This document shows, one piece after another, positions 53,434 through 61,912 of a stretch of DNA of 64,000 nt. Source of the stretch: Polaribacter cellanae (lineage in GTDB: Bacteria; Bacteroidota; Bacteroidia; Flavobacteriales; Flavobacteriaceae); NCBI RefSeq assembly GCF_017569185.1, contig NZ_CP071869.1:62001-126000 (forward strand), in the 5' to 3' direction. A program made the translations under genes and the position numbers. Numbering within the stretch: the first letter of the stretch is position 1; each line of letters begins with the position of its first letter. The notes under the pieces are model-generated. The model searched no databases. It was given only the letters and a program-made list of their open reading frames with translations, and had not been told where the DNA came from.

Positions 53434-54366
53434 TTACTTTGCTCCCCATTCTTTTAAAGAATCTTCGTTCATTTTTACGTAATCGTCATTACCAGCTTTT
53501 TTAGCCAATTCTAAAGATTGTTTTGCTGCAGCGATTGCAGTTTCCTTTTTTCCTGCTTTAGCATGAATTAAAGATTGTTGTCTTAACATCCAAAATTTAG
53601 GATCGTCTTTAGTCATTTCAATAGCTTTATCAACCCAAACCAATGCTTTGTCAATATCTTTATTTTCCGACTTTAAATATACAGCAGCATCGTAATAAGC
53701 TCTTGCATTTGGTGAACCTTTCATTACCTCGTTAATAGAAGCCATAACCATTTCGTTTGTTGGAACTTCAATTGGTAAACCAACATATACATCGTCCCAA
53801 AGAATTCCAATTACACCAGAATTGTTTGTTAAATCGTCTAATGTAATTGTAAACGTTTCAATTTTCATTGGCATTTTTACAACGTCTGCAGCAACACTTG
53901 CAACCACTTTTGCATCATCCCATTCTTTAGGATTTCCCCAATTATCAGCATCTTTGTATAACATAATGTCCCAAGATTTTTTATTAGGTACTGTGTATAA
54001 TGCATAGGCTCCTTTTTTAATATTTTTTCCGTTAACAGTAACGTCTGTACTAAAAGTTACTTTAGTGTTTGCGTTGGCACCTGTTCTCCAAGTTTTTCCA
54101 TAAGGCACTAAACCTCCAAAAATAGCACGTCCTCTCATGTTTGGTCTAGAATACTCTATAGTAACATCTGTTAAACCTACTTTTTGCTCTAAAGTCGAAA
54201 ACGGACTTGGTGCTGGAGCCTCAATTCTTGCAGCAGCAGGCTTTACTTCTTCTTTAGTCTCCACTTTTGGAGCTTCTTCTTTTGTTTCTTTATTTTGACA
54301 GTTTGTAAAGAAAACCATTGTAAGTACAGTAAGTGTACTTAAAAATTTAATTGAAATTTTTTTCAT
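53434..54366 (-). CDS. DUF2911 lipoprotein with C-terminal tetratricopeptide-like repeats
   Basis: The protein has 310 residues. The lipobox 'MVFFTNCQNKET' puts Cys at about 23, followed by a Lys/Glu/Pro linker. The DUF2911 domain covers about 60-205: 'EYSRPNMRGRAIFGGLVPYGKTWRTGANANT' in part and 'KGAYALYTVPNKKSWDIMLYKD'. From about 215 two helix pairs look like TPR units ('ARAYYDAAVYLKSENKDIDKAL', 'GKKETAIAAAKQSLELAKKAG'). The function is unknown. On minus a TAATTTTG -7 box lies upstream. Confidence 0.9.
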   Translation of the reverse strand: MKKISIKFLSTLTVLTMVFFTNCQNKETKEEAPKVETKEEVKPAAARIEAPAPSPFSTLEQKVGLTDVTIEYSRPNMRGRAIFGGLVPYGKTWRTGANANTKVTFSTDVTVNGKNIKKGAYALYTVPNKKSWDIMLYKDADNWGNPKEWDDAKVVASVAADVVKMPMKIETFTITLDDLTNNSGVIGILWDDVYVGLPIEVPTNEMVMASINEVMKGSPNARAYYDAAVYLKSENKDIDKALVWVDKAIEMTKDDPKFWMLRQQSLIHAKAGKKETAIAAAKQSLELAKKAGNDDYVKMNEDSLKEWGAK

Positions 54367-54479
54367 GATTTGTTATTATAATTGGTTAGTAATATTATCA
54401 AAATTACGACTTCAAAAAACGGTAAATGTTAACAAAATCTTAAATTAAGGTATGTATATTTGCGTTTTTAAGATAGATT

Positions 54480-55145
54480 ATGAAAAAATACATTGCAGAA
54501 TTTATAGGAACGTTTTCAATGATTTTTTGTGGAACAGGAGCCATGACAATTAACGAAGTTACTGATGGAGATGTTACACATGTAGGAATTGCAATTACTT
54601 GGGGCTTAATTGTTATGGCTATGATTTATGCTTTTGGCGAAACTTCTGGCGCGCATTTTAATCCTGCAGTTACCATCGCTTTTGCTTATGCCAAAAAGTT
54701 TTCTTGGAAAGAAGTTCCCAAATACGTTATTGCCCAAATTTTAGGAGCATTTGCAGCAAGTTTTATTTTATGGTTTTTATTTCCAGCGAGTGAAAATTTA
54801 GGTGCAACCATACCAACTGTAGATGTTTGGCGCGCTTTTGTGTTGGAATTATTACTCACATTTTTCTTGATGGTGGTAATTATAAATGTTTCCACAGGAA
54901 GTAAAGAAATGGGAATTATTGCAGGAATTGCTGTTGGAGCAGTTGTTTTATTGGAAGCAATGTTTGCTGGCCCAATAACAAATGCCTCTATGAATCCTGC
55001 TCGTTCCATTGCTCCAAATGTAGTTTCAGGAAATTTACAACATCTTTGGATGTATATTTTAGCGCCAATTTTAGGAGCTTTGTTAGCCGTTGTTTCTTGT
55101 AAATTAATAAAAGACGATAATTGTTGCGACACTCCAAATTGTTAA
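54480..55145 (+). CDS. Aquaporin / MIP family channel
   Basis: The protein has 221 residues with six helices. The two NPA loops are intact: 'GAHFNPAVTIAFAYA' and 'NASMNPARSIAPNVVSG', the second with the Arg of the selectivity filter. Water or small neutral solutes would pass; AqpZ versus GlpF type cannot be fixed by eye. A Cys-rich tail ends the protein. A TATATTTG -7 box lies at 54455-54462, 18 bp before the ATG. Confidence 0.93.
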   Translation: MKKYIAEFIGTFSMIFCGTGAMTINEVTDGDVTHVGIAITWGLIVMAMIYAFGETSGAHFNPAVTIAFAYAKKFSWKEVPKYVIAQILGAFAASFILWFLFPASENLGATIPTVDVWRAFVLELLLTFFLMVVIINVSTGSKEMGIIAGIAVGAVVLLEAMFAGPITNASMNPARSIAPNVVSGNLQHLWMYILAPILGALLAVVSCKLIKDDNCCDTPNC

Positions 55146-55176
55146 TTTAAGTATTGAATTTTAAAAATTATTAATA

Positions 55177-55941
55177 TTGAAAAATATAAGCATTTTAGGT
55201 TGTGGCTGGTTAGGAAAACCATTGGCAGTTTCTCTGTTAGAAGATGGTTTTACCGTAAAAGGTTCTACAACTTCGGAAGAAAAAATTACTGATTTAGAAT
55301 CTGTAGGAATAGAACCCTATTTGGTAAATATCTCTGACTTTGAAGAGTTTGATGATTTTTTAAATACGGATATTTTAATAATTGCAATTACCTCCAAAGA
55401 TGTAGATGGTTTTGAAAATCTGATTTCTCAAATTCAGGATTCTACCATTCAAAAAGTAATTTTTATAAGTTCTACTTCTGTCTATCCAAGAGTTAATAAA
55501 ATAATGACGGAAGAAGATATTGTTATAGAGAACAATCCATTAGTAGAAATTGAAAATTTATTTAGAGAAAACACGTTTTTTGAAACCACAATTATTCGCT
55601 TTGCAGGTTTGTTTGGTGGAGAAAGACATCCAGCAAACTGGTTTAAAGACGGACGAAAAATTCCGCAACCAAAAGGTTTTGTAAACATGATTCATAGAGA
55701 AGACTGTATGGAAATTATTCATACAATTATTAACAAAAATTGTTGGAACGAAACTTTTAATGCGTGTGCAACTCATCATCCCACCAGAGAAGAGTTTTAC
55801 GTAAATGCAAGAATGAGTAAGGGGTTAGAGACTCCCGTTTTTGAGGAAAACGAAAAGTACGAATGGAAAATTATTAGTTCAAGTAAGTTGGAGAAGGTTT
55901 TGGGGTATTCTTTTGTTCATGATAATTTGCTTTCTATTTAA
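55177..55941 (+). CDS. NAD(P)-binding epimerase/dehydratase-like protein (TTG start)
   Basis: The protein has 254 residues. The N-terminus 'KNISILGCGWLGKPLAVSLLEDG' is a Rossmann nucleotide site (GCGWLG), and 'VIFISSTSVYPR' plus 'TTIIRFAGLFGGERHP' match the extended-SDR sugar-epimerase group, though the Tyr-x3-Lys pair is not evident. No ATG lies in the right place; the start is a TTG at 55177. It is 31 bp after the aquaporin gene. A run of 'GTTTCAAA' octamers begins at its stop codon. Confidence 0.82.
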   Translation: MKNISILGCGWLGKPLAVSLLEDGFTVKGSTTSEEKITDLESVGIEPYLVNISDFEEFDDFLNTDILIIAITSKDVDGFENLISQIQDSTIQKVIFISSTSVYPRVNKIMTEEDIVIENNPLVEIENLFRENTFFETTIIRFAGLFGGERHPANWFKDGRKIPQPKGFVNMIHREDCMEIIHTIINKNCWNETFNACATHHPTREEFYVNARMSKGLETPVFEENEKYEWKIISSSKLEKVLGYSFVHDNLLSI

Positions 55942-56717
55942 GTTTCAAAGTTTCAAAGTTTCAAAGTTTCAGAATTTCAGAGTTGTTCTCGATACAATTT
56001 TGATAAAAAAAATCAAAATCACTCGAACTGACAGTGTGTTAGATCGTTTGTGGAGTTCGTGAAATTCATGTCTTTGTATTTTTTTTAAATCTCCGTGAAT
56101 CTCTGCGAAAAAACTCTGTGAACCTCTGTGTGTTAACAGTATAATTCACACAATCATCAGTGCAAATCTGTGAAATCTGTGTCTTTTTATTTCTCGCAAA
56201 GTCGCAAAGGCGCAAAGTTGTAGTGTTTTATATTCGCAAAGTTGTTCTCGATACAATTTTGATAAAAAAATTAAAATCACTCGAACTGACAGTGTGTTAG
56301 ATCGTTTGTGGAGTTCGTGAAATTCATGTCTTTGTATTTTTTTTAAATCTCCGTGAATCTCTGCGAAAAAACTCTGTGAACCTCTGTGTGTTAACAGTAT
56401 AATTCACACAATTATCAGTTCAAATCTGTGAAATCTGTGTCTTTTTATTTCTCGCAAAGTCGCAAAGGCGCAAAGTTGTAGTGTTTTATATTTGCAAAGT
56501 TGTTCTCGATACAATTTTGATAAAAAAATCAAAATCACACGAACTGACAGTGTGTTAGATCGTTTGTGGAGTTCGAGAAATTCTAAGTAATTATTAGTGG
56601 CAATTTGTGAAATTCGTGTCTTTCAATTTTTTATATCATTCAGCAGAATTATCAGTGTAAATCTGTGAAATCCGTGTGTTTTAAATTAAATCTCTGTGAA
56701 CCTCTGTGTTATAACTC
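55942..56717. repeat. Tandem repeat of about 259 bp, two full units and a degraded third
   Basis: Units start at 55986, 56245 and 56503 with TTCTCGATACAATTTTGATA. Each begins with the family A hairpin, then 'CTCTGCGAAAAAACTCTGTG', then 'AAATCTGTGAAATCTGTGTC', then 'CGCAAAGTCGCAAAGGCGCA'. The third unit diverges after about 80 bp. 'GTTTCAAA' octamers precede the array at 55941-55975. The region lies between the 3' ends of convergent genes (the epimerase-like gene and gldG). No ORF or conserved RNA is seen. It is not a CRISPR: the units are long, contiguous and have no spacers. Confidence 0.93.
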
Positions 56718-58358
56718 TTAAGAATATCGTTTTCTCCTTAAATAATTAAAAGCAATCCCAAATCCAAACAAGAAAATTAACGGTAAAGCAACATTTAAAA
56801 ATTGCCAAAAAGTACGTTCTTTAAATGCTTTTTGTTTGTCTAACATTTTAATTTTTAACGATTTGTTTCTTAAATTCATCAAACCAGCATCGTCCAATAA
56901 ATAATCGATTGTGTTTAGTAGAAAATCTTTATTTCCAAATTGTTCATTGGTCCATTTGTCTCTTGCTAAATCGAATGGCTTACCTTTTAAAATTTGATTT
57001 CTCCCAACATCGCCATCAGCAATAAAAACCATTTTATTGTTCGTTGCATTTTCTTTATAAAGTGGCGTTTCAAAAGGTTTTATTCTGTTTTTATAAGCCG
57101 AATTAAAATTTCCTTCTAACAGTACAGCAAATAATTGATTTCCATCTTTATAATCGTTTTCTACAACTTTATCAGCAATAGATTGTAATTCAATAAATGT
57201 TGGTGTTCCTACTTTTTGAGTGAGCACAGAACTGACTAACAAAGGTATTTTTTTAATGCTGTTTTTAAGCGTATCTATTTGGTTAGCAAACTGTAATCTT
57301 ACAGGAGAAATATTTTTGGTAATTGGATGGTTTGGATTTCCACCAACCAAAGGATGGAAATACCAATCTAAATTCTGAAACTGAGTTTGGTTGCCACTTT
57401 TGCCAGTTGCCAAAGGAATTTTAGCTGCGTATAAATCTTTTATCAATATAGAGTTTACGCGAATTCCGTAAGAGAAAAATAAATCTGTTAAATTTAAATC
57501 TCTTGGATATGCCAACATTTTTGCACCGTTAAACAAACTATCTTGGTCTGCTTGCACATTGTCGATCATCCACAAAGTTTTTCCACCATTTGCAATAAAT
57601 TGATCTAAAACAAACTTCTCATTCTCAGTAAATTTCTGAGTCGGTTTTGCAATAATTGCCATATCTAAACCTGTTAAATCTTGCAATGTTTGTTGCGGAT
57701 TTATAGCCACAGAGTCTAACGTGAATTTTGCCAAGCGATATTTTTTAGCTACTTCGCTCAAGTAACTATACTGGTAAATATCTTTTAATTCGCCATTTCC
57801 AGTGATAATTCCTATTTTTTTCTCTATTTTTTTAGTGACGGAGTTAATTGCATTCGAAAAACTATACTCTAAATTTTCGATTGCTTTTGCTAATTGTGCT
57901 TCTTGAGAAGCCATAATTGCGTTTGGTAACAAAGAAACAATGGTTGTTTTTTTTCCATAAGAAAGTGCTGCCCAAGGAAAAATAATTGCTTCCGAAAGTT
58001 TACCATCTTCTTCGACTGTTAATTGGCTAGGCATCATTCCTTTTTTAATTAAAGCCTCTCTTTGGTCATCAGGATTTTCGAAATTGATGTGTATCAACGA
58101 ATTTTTAGATGCCAATTCTTCTAAATATTGACGTGTTTCAACCTGTAATCTTTTAAATTCTGAAGGAAATTCTCCTTCTAAATAAACCGTGATAAATAAA
58201 TTTTTATTAACATTAGAAATAATATTTTTTGTTGTTTCAGAAAGCGTATAGCGTTGGTCTTCAGTTAAATCGAAACGTTTGTAGAAAAATTGATTTGCAA
58301 TGTTTAAAACGATTAAACCGATAATTAAAAATACGATGTATTTTAGGTTTTTATTCAT
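56718..58358 (-). CDS. gldG: Gliding motility-associated ABC transporter substrate-binding protein GldG
   Basis: The protein has 546 residues. An N-terminal helix (about 7-24, 'YIVFLIIGLIVLNIANQFF') and a C-terminal helix ('FLNVALPLIFLFGFGIAFNYL') bracket a large periplasmic domain with 'RYTLSETTKNII', 'TVYLEGEFPSEFKRL' and 'IGIITGNGELKDIYQY'. This is the GldG/DUF4350-like layout. GldF, GldG and GldA form an ABC transporter tied to type IX secretion and gliding in flavobacteria. It overlaps the gldF ORF by 8 bp. Confidence 0.92.
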   Translation of the reverse strand: MNKNLKYIVFLIIGLIVLNIANQFFYKRFDLTEDQRYTLSETTKNIISNVNKNLFITVYLEGEFPSEFKRLQVETRQYLEELASKNSLIHINFENPDDQREALIKKGMMPSQLTVEEDGKLSEAIIFPWAALSYGKKTTIVSLLPNAIMASQEAQLAKAIENLEYSFSNAINSVTKKIEKKIGIITGNGELKDIYQYSYLSEVAKKYRLAKFTLDSVAINPQQTLQDLTGLDMAIIAKPTQKFTENEKFVLDQFIANGGKTLWMIDNVQADQDSLFNGAKMLAYPRDLNLTDLFFSYGIRVNSILIKDLYAAKIPLATGKSGNQTQFQNLDWYFHPLVGGNPNHPITKNISPVRLQFANQIDTLKNSIKKIPLLVSSVLTQKVGTPTFIELQSIADKVVENDYKDGNQLFAVLLEGNFNSAYKNRIKPFETPLYKENATNNKMVFIADGDVGRNQILKGKPFDLARDKWTNEQFGNKDFLLNTIDYLLDDAGLMNLRNKSLKIKMLDKQKAFKERTFWQFLNVALPLIFLFGFGIAFNYLRRKRYS

Positions 58359-59070
58359 TGTTTAATCTTGTTTTAGTGATGAATAAAAAGAAAAAAGTAG
58401 TACTCAAAAAATAGATAATATCTCTAGTATCAATTACGCCTCGTGAAATACTTTTAAAATGTTCGTTAATTCCGATTTTTTTAAGGATTAAAGAATTACT
58501 TCCAAAAGAATTGGAAATGGAATCGAAACCATAAAACAATAAAAATGTAATTAAAACACTTAAAATAAATGCTACAATTTGATTTTTAGAAAGTGTAGAG
58601 GTAAACAAACCAATGGCTGTGTAAGTAGATGCTAAGAAAAGCAAGCCAATATAAGAACCAATGGTGTTTCCAAAATCTAGGTTCCCAATAGGGTTTCCTA
58701 ATTGATAAATCGTATAAACATACGTTAAAGTAGGAATTAAAGAAATGATAACTAGTAGGAGTGAAGCCCAAAATTTGCCCATTACAATTTGCCAATTTGA
58801 TAGTGGTTTTGTTTTTAAAAGTTCGATGGTTCCATTGCTGAATTCATCTGCAAAACTCTTCATGGTAATTGCAGGAATTAAAAATAAAAATACCCATGGA
58901 GCTATATAGAAAAATGGGTTTACATCTGCAAAACCAGCATTTAAAATATTAAAATCGTTTTTAAAAATCCAAAGAAACAAACCATTAATCAACAGAAAAA
59001 CTCCAATAACCAAGTAGGCAATTGGCGAAGCAAAAAACGAGTTGAATTCTTTTTTTAAAATGGCAAACAT
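58351..59070 (-). CDS. gldF: Gliding motility-associated ABC transporter permease GldF
   Basis: The protein has 239 residues and six membrane helices. 'FNSFFASPIAYLVIGVFLLINGLFLW' in part opens it, followed by 'FLFLIPAITMKSFADEFSNGTIELLKTKPL', the conserved ABC-2 permease turn with the 'GTIELL' motif. The ATPase gldA is not in the window, as is usual for this split locus. It overlaps gldG and follows a small lipoprotein gene by 5 bp. Confidence 0.92.
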   Translation of the reverse strand: MFAILKKEFNSFFASPIAYLVIGVFLLINGLFLWIFKNDFNILNAGFADVNPFFYIAPWVFLFLIPAITMKSFADEFSNGTIELLKTKPLSNWQIVMGKFWASLLLVIISLIPTLTYVYTIYQLGNPIGNLDFGNTIGSYIGLLFLASTYTAIGLFTSTLSKNQIVAFILSVLITFLLFYGFDSISNSFGSNSLILKKIGINEHFKSISRGVIDTRDIIYFLSTTFFFLFITKTRLNNE

Positions 59071-59075
59071 TTTCG

Positions 59076-59429
59076 TTAATTTGGAATTACAGCGAGTATT
59101 TTATAAGTATCTCTGTTAAACTTTATGGTGTACAAAATGTTACTTGAATAATCTAACCCTTCATTTATAAAAGCCAAAGAAATGTTTTTTAAGGAATCTT
59201 CTTTGTAATAAGATTCTTTTAAAATACTAATGGAAATTTCAGCTTCAATGCCTTCACTTTTTAAAGAATCGATTCTTTTTTCGGCGATTTTAAATGCGTC
59301 TAAATTTTCAATTTCTTTAAAAAACTCAATTTTTTTATGGTCTTTTACTTTGATGTTTTTATTTCCGCAAGAGACCAAAAACACAACTAAAAAACAGAAA
59401 ATTATATTTCTAGTAAAGCTTAATTTCAT
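59076..59429 (-). CDS. Small lipoprotein of unknown function upstream of gldF
   Basis: The protein has 117 residues from the ATG at 59429. The ORF can be extended to 59522, but the extension is only the translation of a 7-bp microsatellite ('EVGSWKL' repeats) and is rejected. The signal 'IIFCFLVVFLVSCGNK' has its lipobox Cys at about 21. The mature part is mixed, with 'FKIAEKRIDSLKSEGIEAEISISIL' and 'YTIKFNRDTYKILAVIPN'. Its position before gldF and gldG suggests co-expression; no function can be assigned. Confidence 0.72.
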   Translation of the reverse strand: MKLSFTRNIIFCFLVVFLVSCGNKNIKVKDHKKIEFFKEIENLDAFKIAEKRIDSLKSEGIEAEISISILKESYYKEDSLKNISLAFINEGLDYSSNILYTIKFNRDTYKILAVIPN

Positions 59430-59436
59430 AGTTTTT

Positions 59437-59539
59437 AACTTCCAACTTCCAACTTCCAACTTCCAACTTCCAACTTCCAACTTCCAACTTCCAACTTCCA
59501 ACTTCCAACTTCCAACTTCCAACTTCCAACTTCCAACTT
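59437..59539. repeat. Seven-base microsatellite, about 14.7 copies
   Basis: AACTTCC repeated without visible error over 103 bp. It starts just upstream of the small lipoprotein ATG and ends on the TAA of mltG (59540-59538). On the sense strand of mltG the repeat reads AGTTGGA right after the stop, sharing AGTTGG with family C. Copy number is likely variable and could change spacing or the leader of the next gene. Confidence 0.95.
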
Positions 59540-60563
59540 ATCTATTTACCCCTTGTTTGTTTAACCATTTTTGGTATTTTGCAGCATTTCTGTTATGCTG
59601 AGAAAGTGTTTTTGAAAAATCGTGATACCCAATTTTATCGACACTTGCACACATATAAAAATAATCGTGATTTTCTGCATTTAAAACAGCATCAATAGCA
59701 CTTACATCTGGCATAGAAATTAATGCAGGAGGTAAACCTGTATTTTTATAAGTATTATAAGGTGAGTTTATTTCTAAATCTACAGTAAGCACTCTTTTTA
59801 CTACATAATCTTGCCCTTTTAACTGTTTAATGGCATAAATTATTGTGGGATCTGCTTGTAAAGGCCATTTTTTTTTGAGCCTATTTAAATACAAACCTGC
59901 TACAATAGGTCTTTCGGAATTTTGTGTAGTTTCTTTTTGAACAATAGAAGCTAATGTAATTACTTCGTTTTTTGTTAATCCTAATTTTTCAGCTTTTTTC
60001 AAGCGACTTTCGTTCCAAAAACGTTTGTAAGCAATTAACATTTTAGTCCTGAACTTTTCTGGAGAAATTGTCCAATAAACTTCGTAGGTATTTGGTATAA
60101 AAATTTGTAGAACCGATTTTTTTGTCAGATTGTTTTTTGATAAAAACGCTTCGTCTTTAAAGGTTTCTATTAAAGAAATTGAATCTGCTTGAATTTGTTC
60201 TGCAATTCTTCCAGCGAATTTTTCTAAGGTATCTTGGTTGTTGAAAGAAATTTTTAAAGGCGTTTGCCTTCCACTTCGTAACATATTTACCAAATCGTTA
60301 TTCGAAGTTCCTTTTTTAATAAGATAACGTCCAACTTTTGGTTTCTCAACGTTTTTTTTTGCAGATACCCAAAGAAATGTTTCTGGGCTTTTAGAGAAAT
60401 CTTCTAATTTCTTTTTAACGTCAATTAAACTGTCGGAAGATTCTACAAAAAGCTCAATGTCTTCTGTAATGGCTTCTCCGAATATTTTTTGATAGTAATT
60501 GTAGGTTAAAATTCCACCCAATAAAAGGAAGAAGGCTATTATGTAAATTATTTTTTTGTTCAA
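59538..60563 (-). CDS. mltG: Endolytic murein transglycosylase
   Basis: The protein has 341 residues. One N-terminal helix ('IIYIIAFFLLLGGILTYNYY') anchors it. The LysM-like region precedes the catalytic YceG domain: 'LASIVQKETTQNSERPIVAGLYLNRLKKKWPLQADPTIIYA' in part, with the catalytic Glu in 'QKET', and 'YNTYKNTGLPPALISMP' near the end. MltG cuts nascent peptidoglycan strands at the inner membrane. It follows the acetyltransferase gene by 28 bp on minus. Confidence 0.95.
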   Translation of the reverse strand: MNKKIIYIIAFFLLLGGILTYNYYQKIFGEAITEDIELFVESSDSLIDVKKKLEDFSKSPETFLWVSAKKNVEKPKVGRYLIKKGTSNNDLVNMLRSGRQTPLKISFNNQDTLEKFAGRIAEQIQADSISLIETFKDEAFLSKNNLTKKSVLQIFIPNTYEVYWTISPEKFRTKMLIAYKRFWNESRLKKAEKLGLTKNEVITLASIVQKETTQNSERPIVAGLYLNRLKKKWPLQADPTIIYAIKQLKGQDYVVKRVLTVDLEINSPYNTYKNTGLPPALISMPDVSAIDAVLNAENHDYFYMCASVDKIGYHDFSKTLSQHNRNAAKYQKWLNKQGVNR

Positions 60564-60591
60564 TGTTTTTTATTTTAATAAGATTGCAAAG

Positions 60592-61113
60592 TTACTCTTT
60601 TATCAACTGAAATAAAATTTCATCTTTATATTTTCCTTCGGATAAAATCCAATCTTTTTTTATGCCAACTTTTTTGAAATGGTGTTTTTCAAATAAGGAG
60701 ATGCTTTTTGTGTTATCAACAGTAATATTGGCATACAATTGGTGCAAATTTAAATGAGAAAAAGCATAATTAATTAAAAGTGATAATGCTTCTGAGGCGA
60801 ATCCATTTTTTTGAAAATCTGGATGAATTAAAATTCCAATTCCGGCTCTTTTATGTTGTGGATTAAAATCGAAAAGATCGATGGTTCCAATTGCTTTTTT
60901 TGAAGAATTTTCTTCGATAATTAATCGCAATTGTTTTGCTTCATAAATATCTAAATGCGCATTTTCTAAGTATTGTTTGAGAACATATTTAGAAAACGGA
61001 GTTTGGGTATGGCTTACTTCCCAAAAAGATTCGTCGTTTTCTATTTGAAATAGAAATTCTAAATCTTCGGGTTCTAGGGCTCTTAAGCTGATATTTTTAT
61101 TTTTTAATAGCAT
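60592..61113 (-). CDS. GNAT family N-acetyltransferase (RimJ/RimL type)
   Basis: The protein has 173 residues. 'ISLRALEPEDLEFLFQIEND' opens it, 'GIGILIHPDFQKNGFASEALSLLINYAF' in part contains the acetyl-CoA loop, and 'NLHQLYANITVDNTKSISLFEKHHFKKVG' in part is the conserved C-terminal motif of the RimJ/RimL-like branch. The substrate (ribosomal protein, peptide or small molecule) is unknown. It lies directly upstream of mltG. Confidence 0.9.
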   Translation of the reverse strand: MLLKNKNISLRALEPEDLEFLFQIENDESFWEVSHTQTPFSKYVLKQYLENAHLDIYEAKQLRLIIEENSSKKAIGTIDLFDFNPQHKRAGIGILIHPDFQKNGFASEALSLLINYAFSHLNLHQLYANITVDNTKSISLFEKHHFKKVGIKKDWILSEGKYKDEILFQLIKE

Positions 61114-61137
61114 ATTTTATTTCTACTGTTTATATTT

Positions 61138-61166
61138 TACCATATAGAGACATAGAAAACATAGGT
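61138..61166 (+). repeat. Left 'CATAG' word beside the second GxxExxY gene
   Basis: TACCATATAGAGACATAGAA then AACATAGG. It matches the reverse complement of 61680-61706 at about 22 of 27 positions and that of 61872-61902 even better. The three copies put the gene between inverted words. Confidence 0.75.
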
Positions 61167-61207
61167 TTTGTATGAGCTGGTGGATGGAAGTATTTTGTTT
61201 TTTTATT

Positions 61208-61621
61208 TTAGTTTTTTGGTAACTCATTAAAAATATCGTTTACAAAAGTTTTTTGCCCTTCTTTAAAAATATTTAAACAATTAAAATTAACTAATATTCC
61301 TTTTGGAGCTTTTAAAAGTTTCATATAGGTTAGTAGTTGAGCTTCAAAAATTGTTTTTATTTCATTAGTAGATTTCAATTCAAGTACTAAACAATTATCA
61401 ATAAATAAATCTGCTCTTAAATTCGTTTCAATTCTAATATTTCTATAACTTACAGGAACAATTATTTCTGAAATGTAAGAAATTCTCTCATATTTTAACT
61501 CTTCAATTAAACATTGGTGATAAATATTTTCTAGTAACCCAGGACCTAATTCTTTATGAACATTTATACAACAACCAATTACTGCGTAAGTTAATTCATC
61601 TAAATATTGTTTAGTTATCAT
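61208..61621 (-). CDS. GxxExxY protein (PD-(D/E)XK nuclease-like), second copy
   Basis: The protein has 137 residues. The motif is 'GPGLLENIYHQCL', the catalytic-type core is 'LRADLFIDNCLVLELKST' (D and ExK), then 'FEAQLLTYMKLL'. It is clearly related to the gene at 16904 but far from identical, so the two are not recent duplicates. It is flanked by inverted 'ACATAGAAAACATAG'-type words (61138-61166 and 61680-61706) and, upstream, by a decayed copy of the dapF 3' end. The role is unknown; a nuclease of a small mobile or repeat-associated unit is a hypothesis. Confidence 0.88.
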   Translation of the reverse strand: MITKQYLDELTYAVIGCCINVHKELGPGLLENIYHQCLIEELKYERISYISEIIVPVSYRNIRIETNLRADLFIDNCLVLELKSTNEIKTIFEAQLLTYMKLLKAPKGILVNFNCLNIFKEGQKTFVNDIFNELPKN

Positions 61622-61671
61622 CTAAGATTTTTTTTACAATATAAATAAAAGATATTCAATATAGAAAACCA

Positions 61672-61912
61672 CAAAGATTGGCTATGCTTTCTATGTCGCT
61701 ATTTGATAAAACAAAAAATAATACCTTCAAAAACAAATGTAGTTGGTCTTTTCAAAAATACATTCTTACAAACGTCATTTTCTTCAATAAAAGAGACTTC
61801 TAAATTTTCCACTTTCAACAGGCAGTATAATTTAATTTCTCTACAATATAACTCAGAGAAACCTACAAAGATTAGCTATGTTTTCTATGTCTCTATGTGG
61901 TAAAACAAAAAA
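61672..61912 (-). repeat. Two right-hand 'CATAG' words flanking the duplicated dapF tail
   Basis: CACAAAGATTGGCTATGCTT then TCTATGTC at 61672-61698, and CTACAAAGATTAGCTATGTT then TTCTATGTC at 61863-61891. With the dapF-like segment between them they form a direct repeat of about 190 bp: the second word plus the true dapF end is repeated as the first word plus the decayed dapF end. Confidence 0.8.
61720..61846 (-). pseudogene. Decayed duplicate of the dapF 3' end
   Basis: On minus this reads, with one frameshift, 'LPVESGKF' and then 'EVSFIEENDVCKNVFLKRPT' followed by 'TFVFEGI'. The true DapF tail is 'LPVEGGNL', 'VVSFTEENGVYKNVFLKGPA', 'TFVFEGI'. At DNA level the two stretches (61720-61846 and 61924-62050) are clearly homologous but show many substitutions, so the duplication is old. 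It lies between dapF and the second GxxExxY gene. Confidence 0.88.

Noticed and set aside
54422-54450. GTTAAC-type operator before the aquaporin gene
   Set aside because: Only one good box, and its distance to the -7 element does not match the 41-44 bp seen elsewhere.
55942-56717. CRISPR-like array
   Set aside because: Units are about 259 bp and directly adjacent, without unique spacers, and no cas gene is present.
59430-59522. Upstream start of the small lipoprotein giving 'EVGSWKL' repeats
   Set aside because: It is only the microsatellite read in one frame; it would place the lipoprotein signal more than 30 residues inside the protein.
59230-59601. Plus-strand ORF with 'QLPTSNF' repeats
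   Set aside because: Shadow of the microsatellite and of the minus-strand genes.
61703-61903. Plus-strand 66-residue ORF between the GxxExxY gene and dapF
   Set aside because: It runs opposite to the decayed dapF tail and has no coding character.
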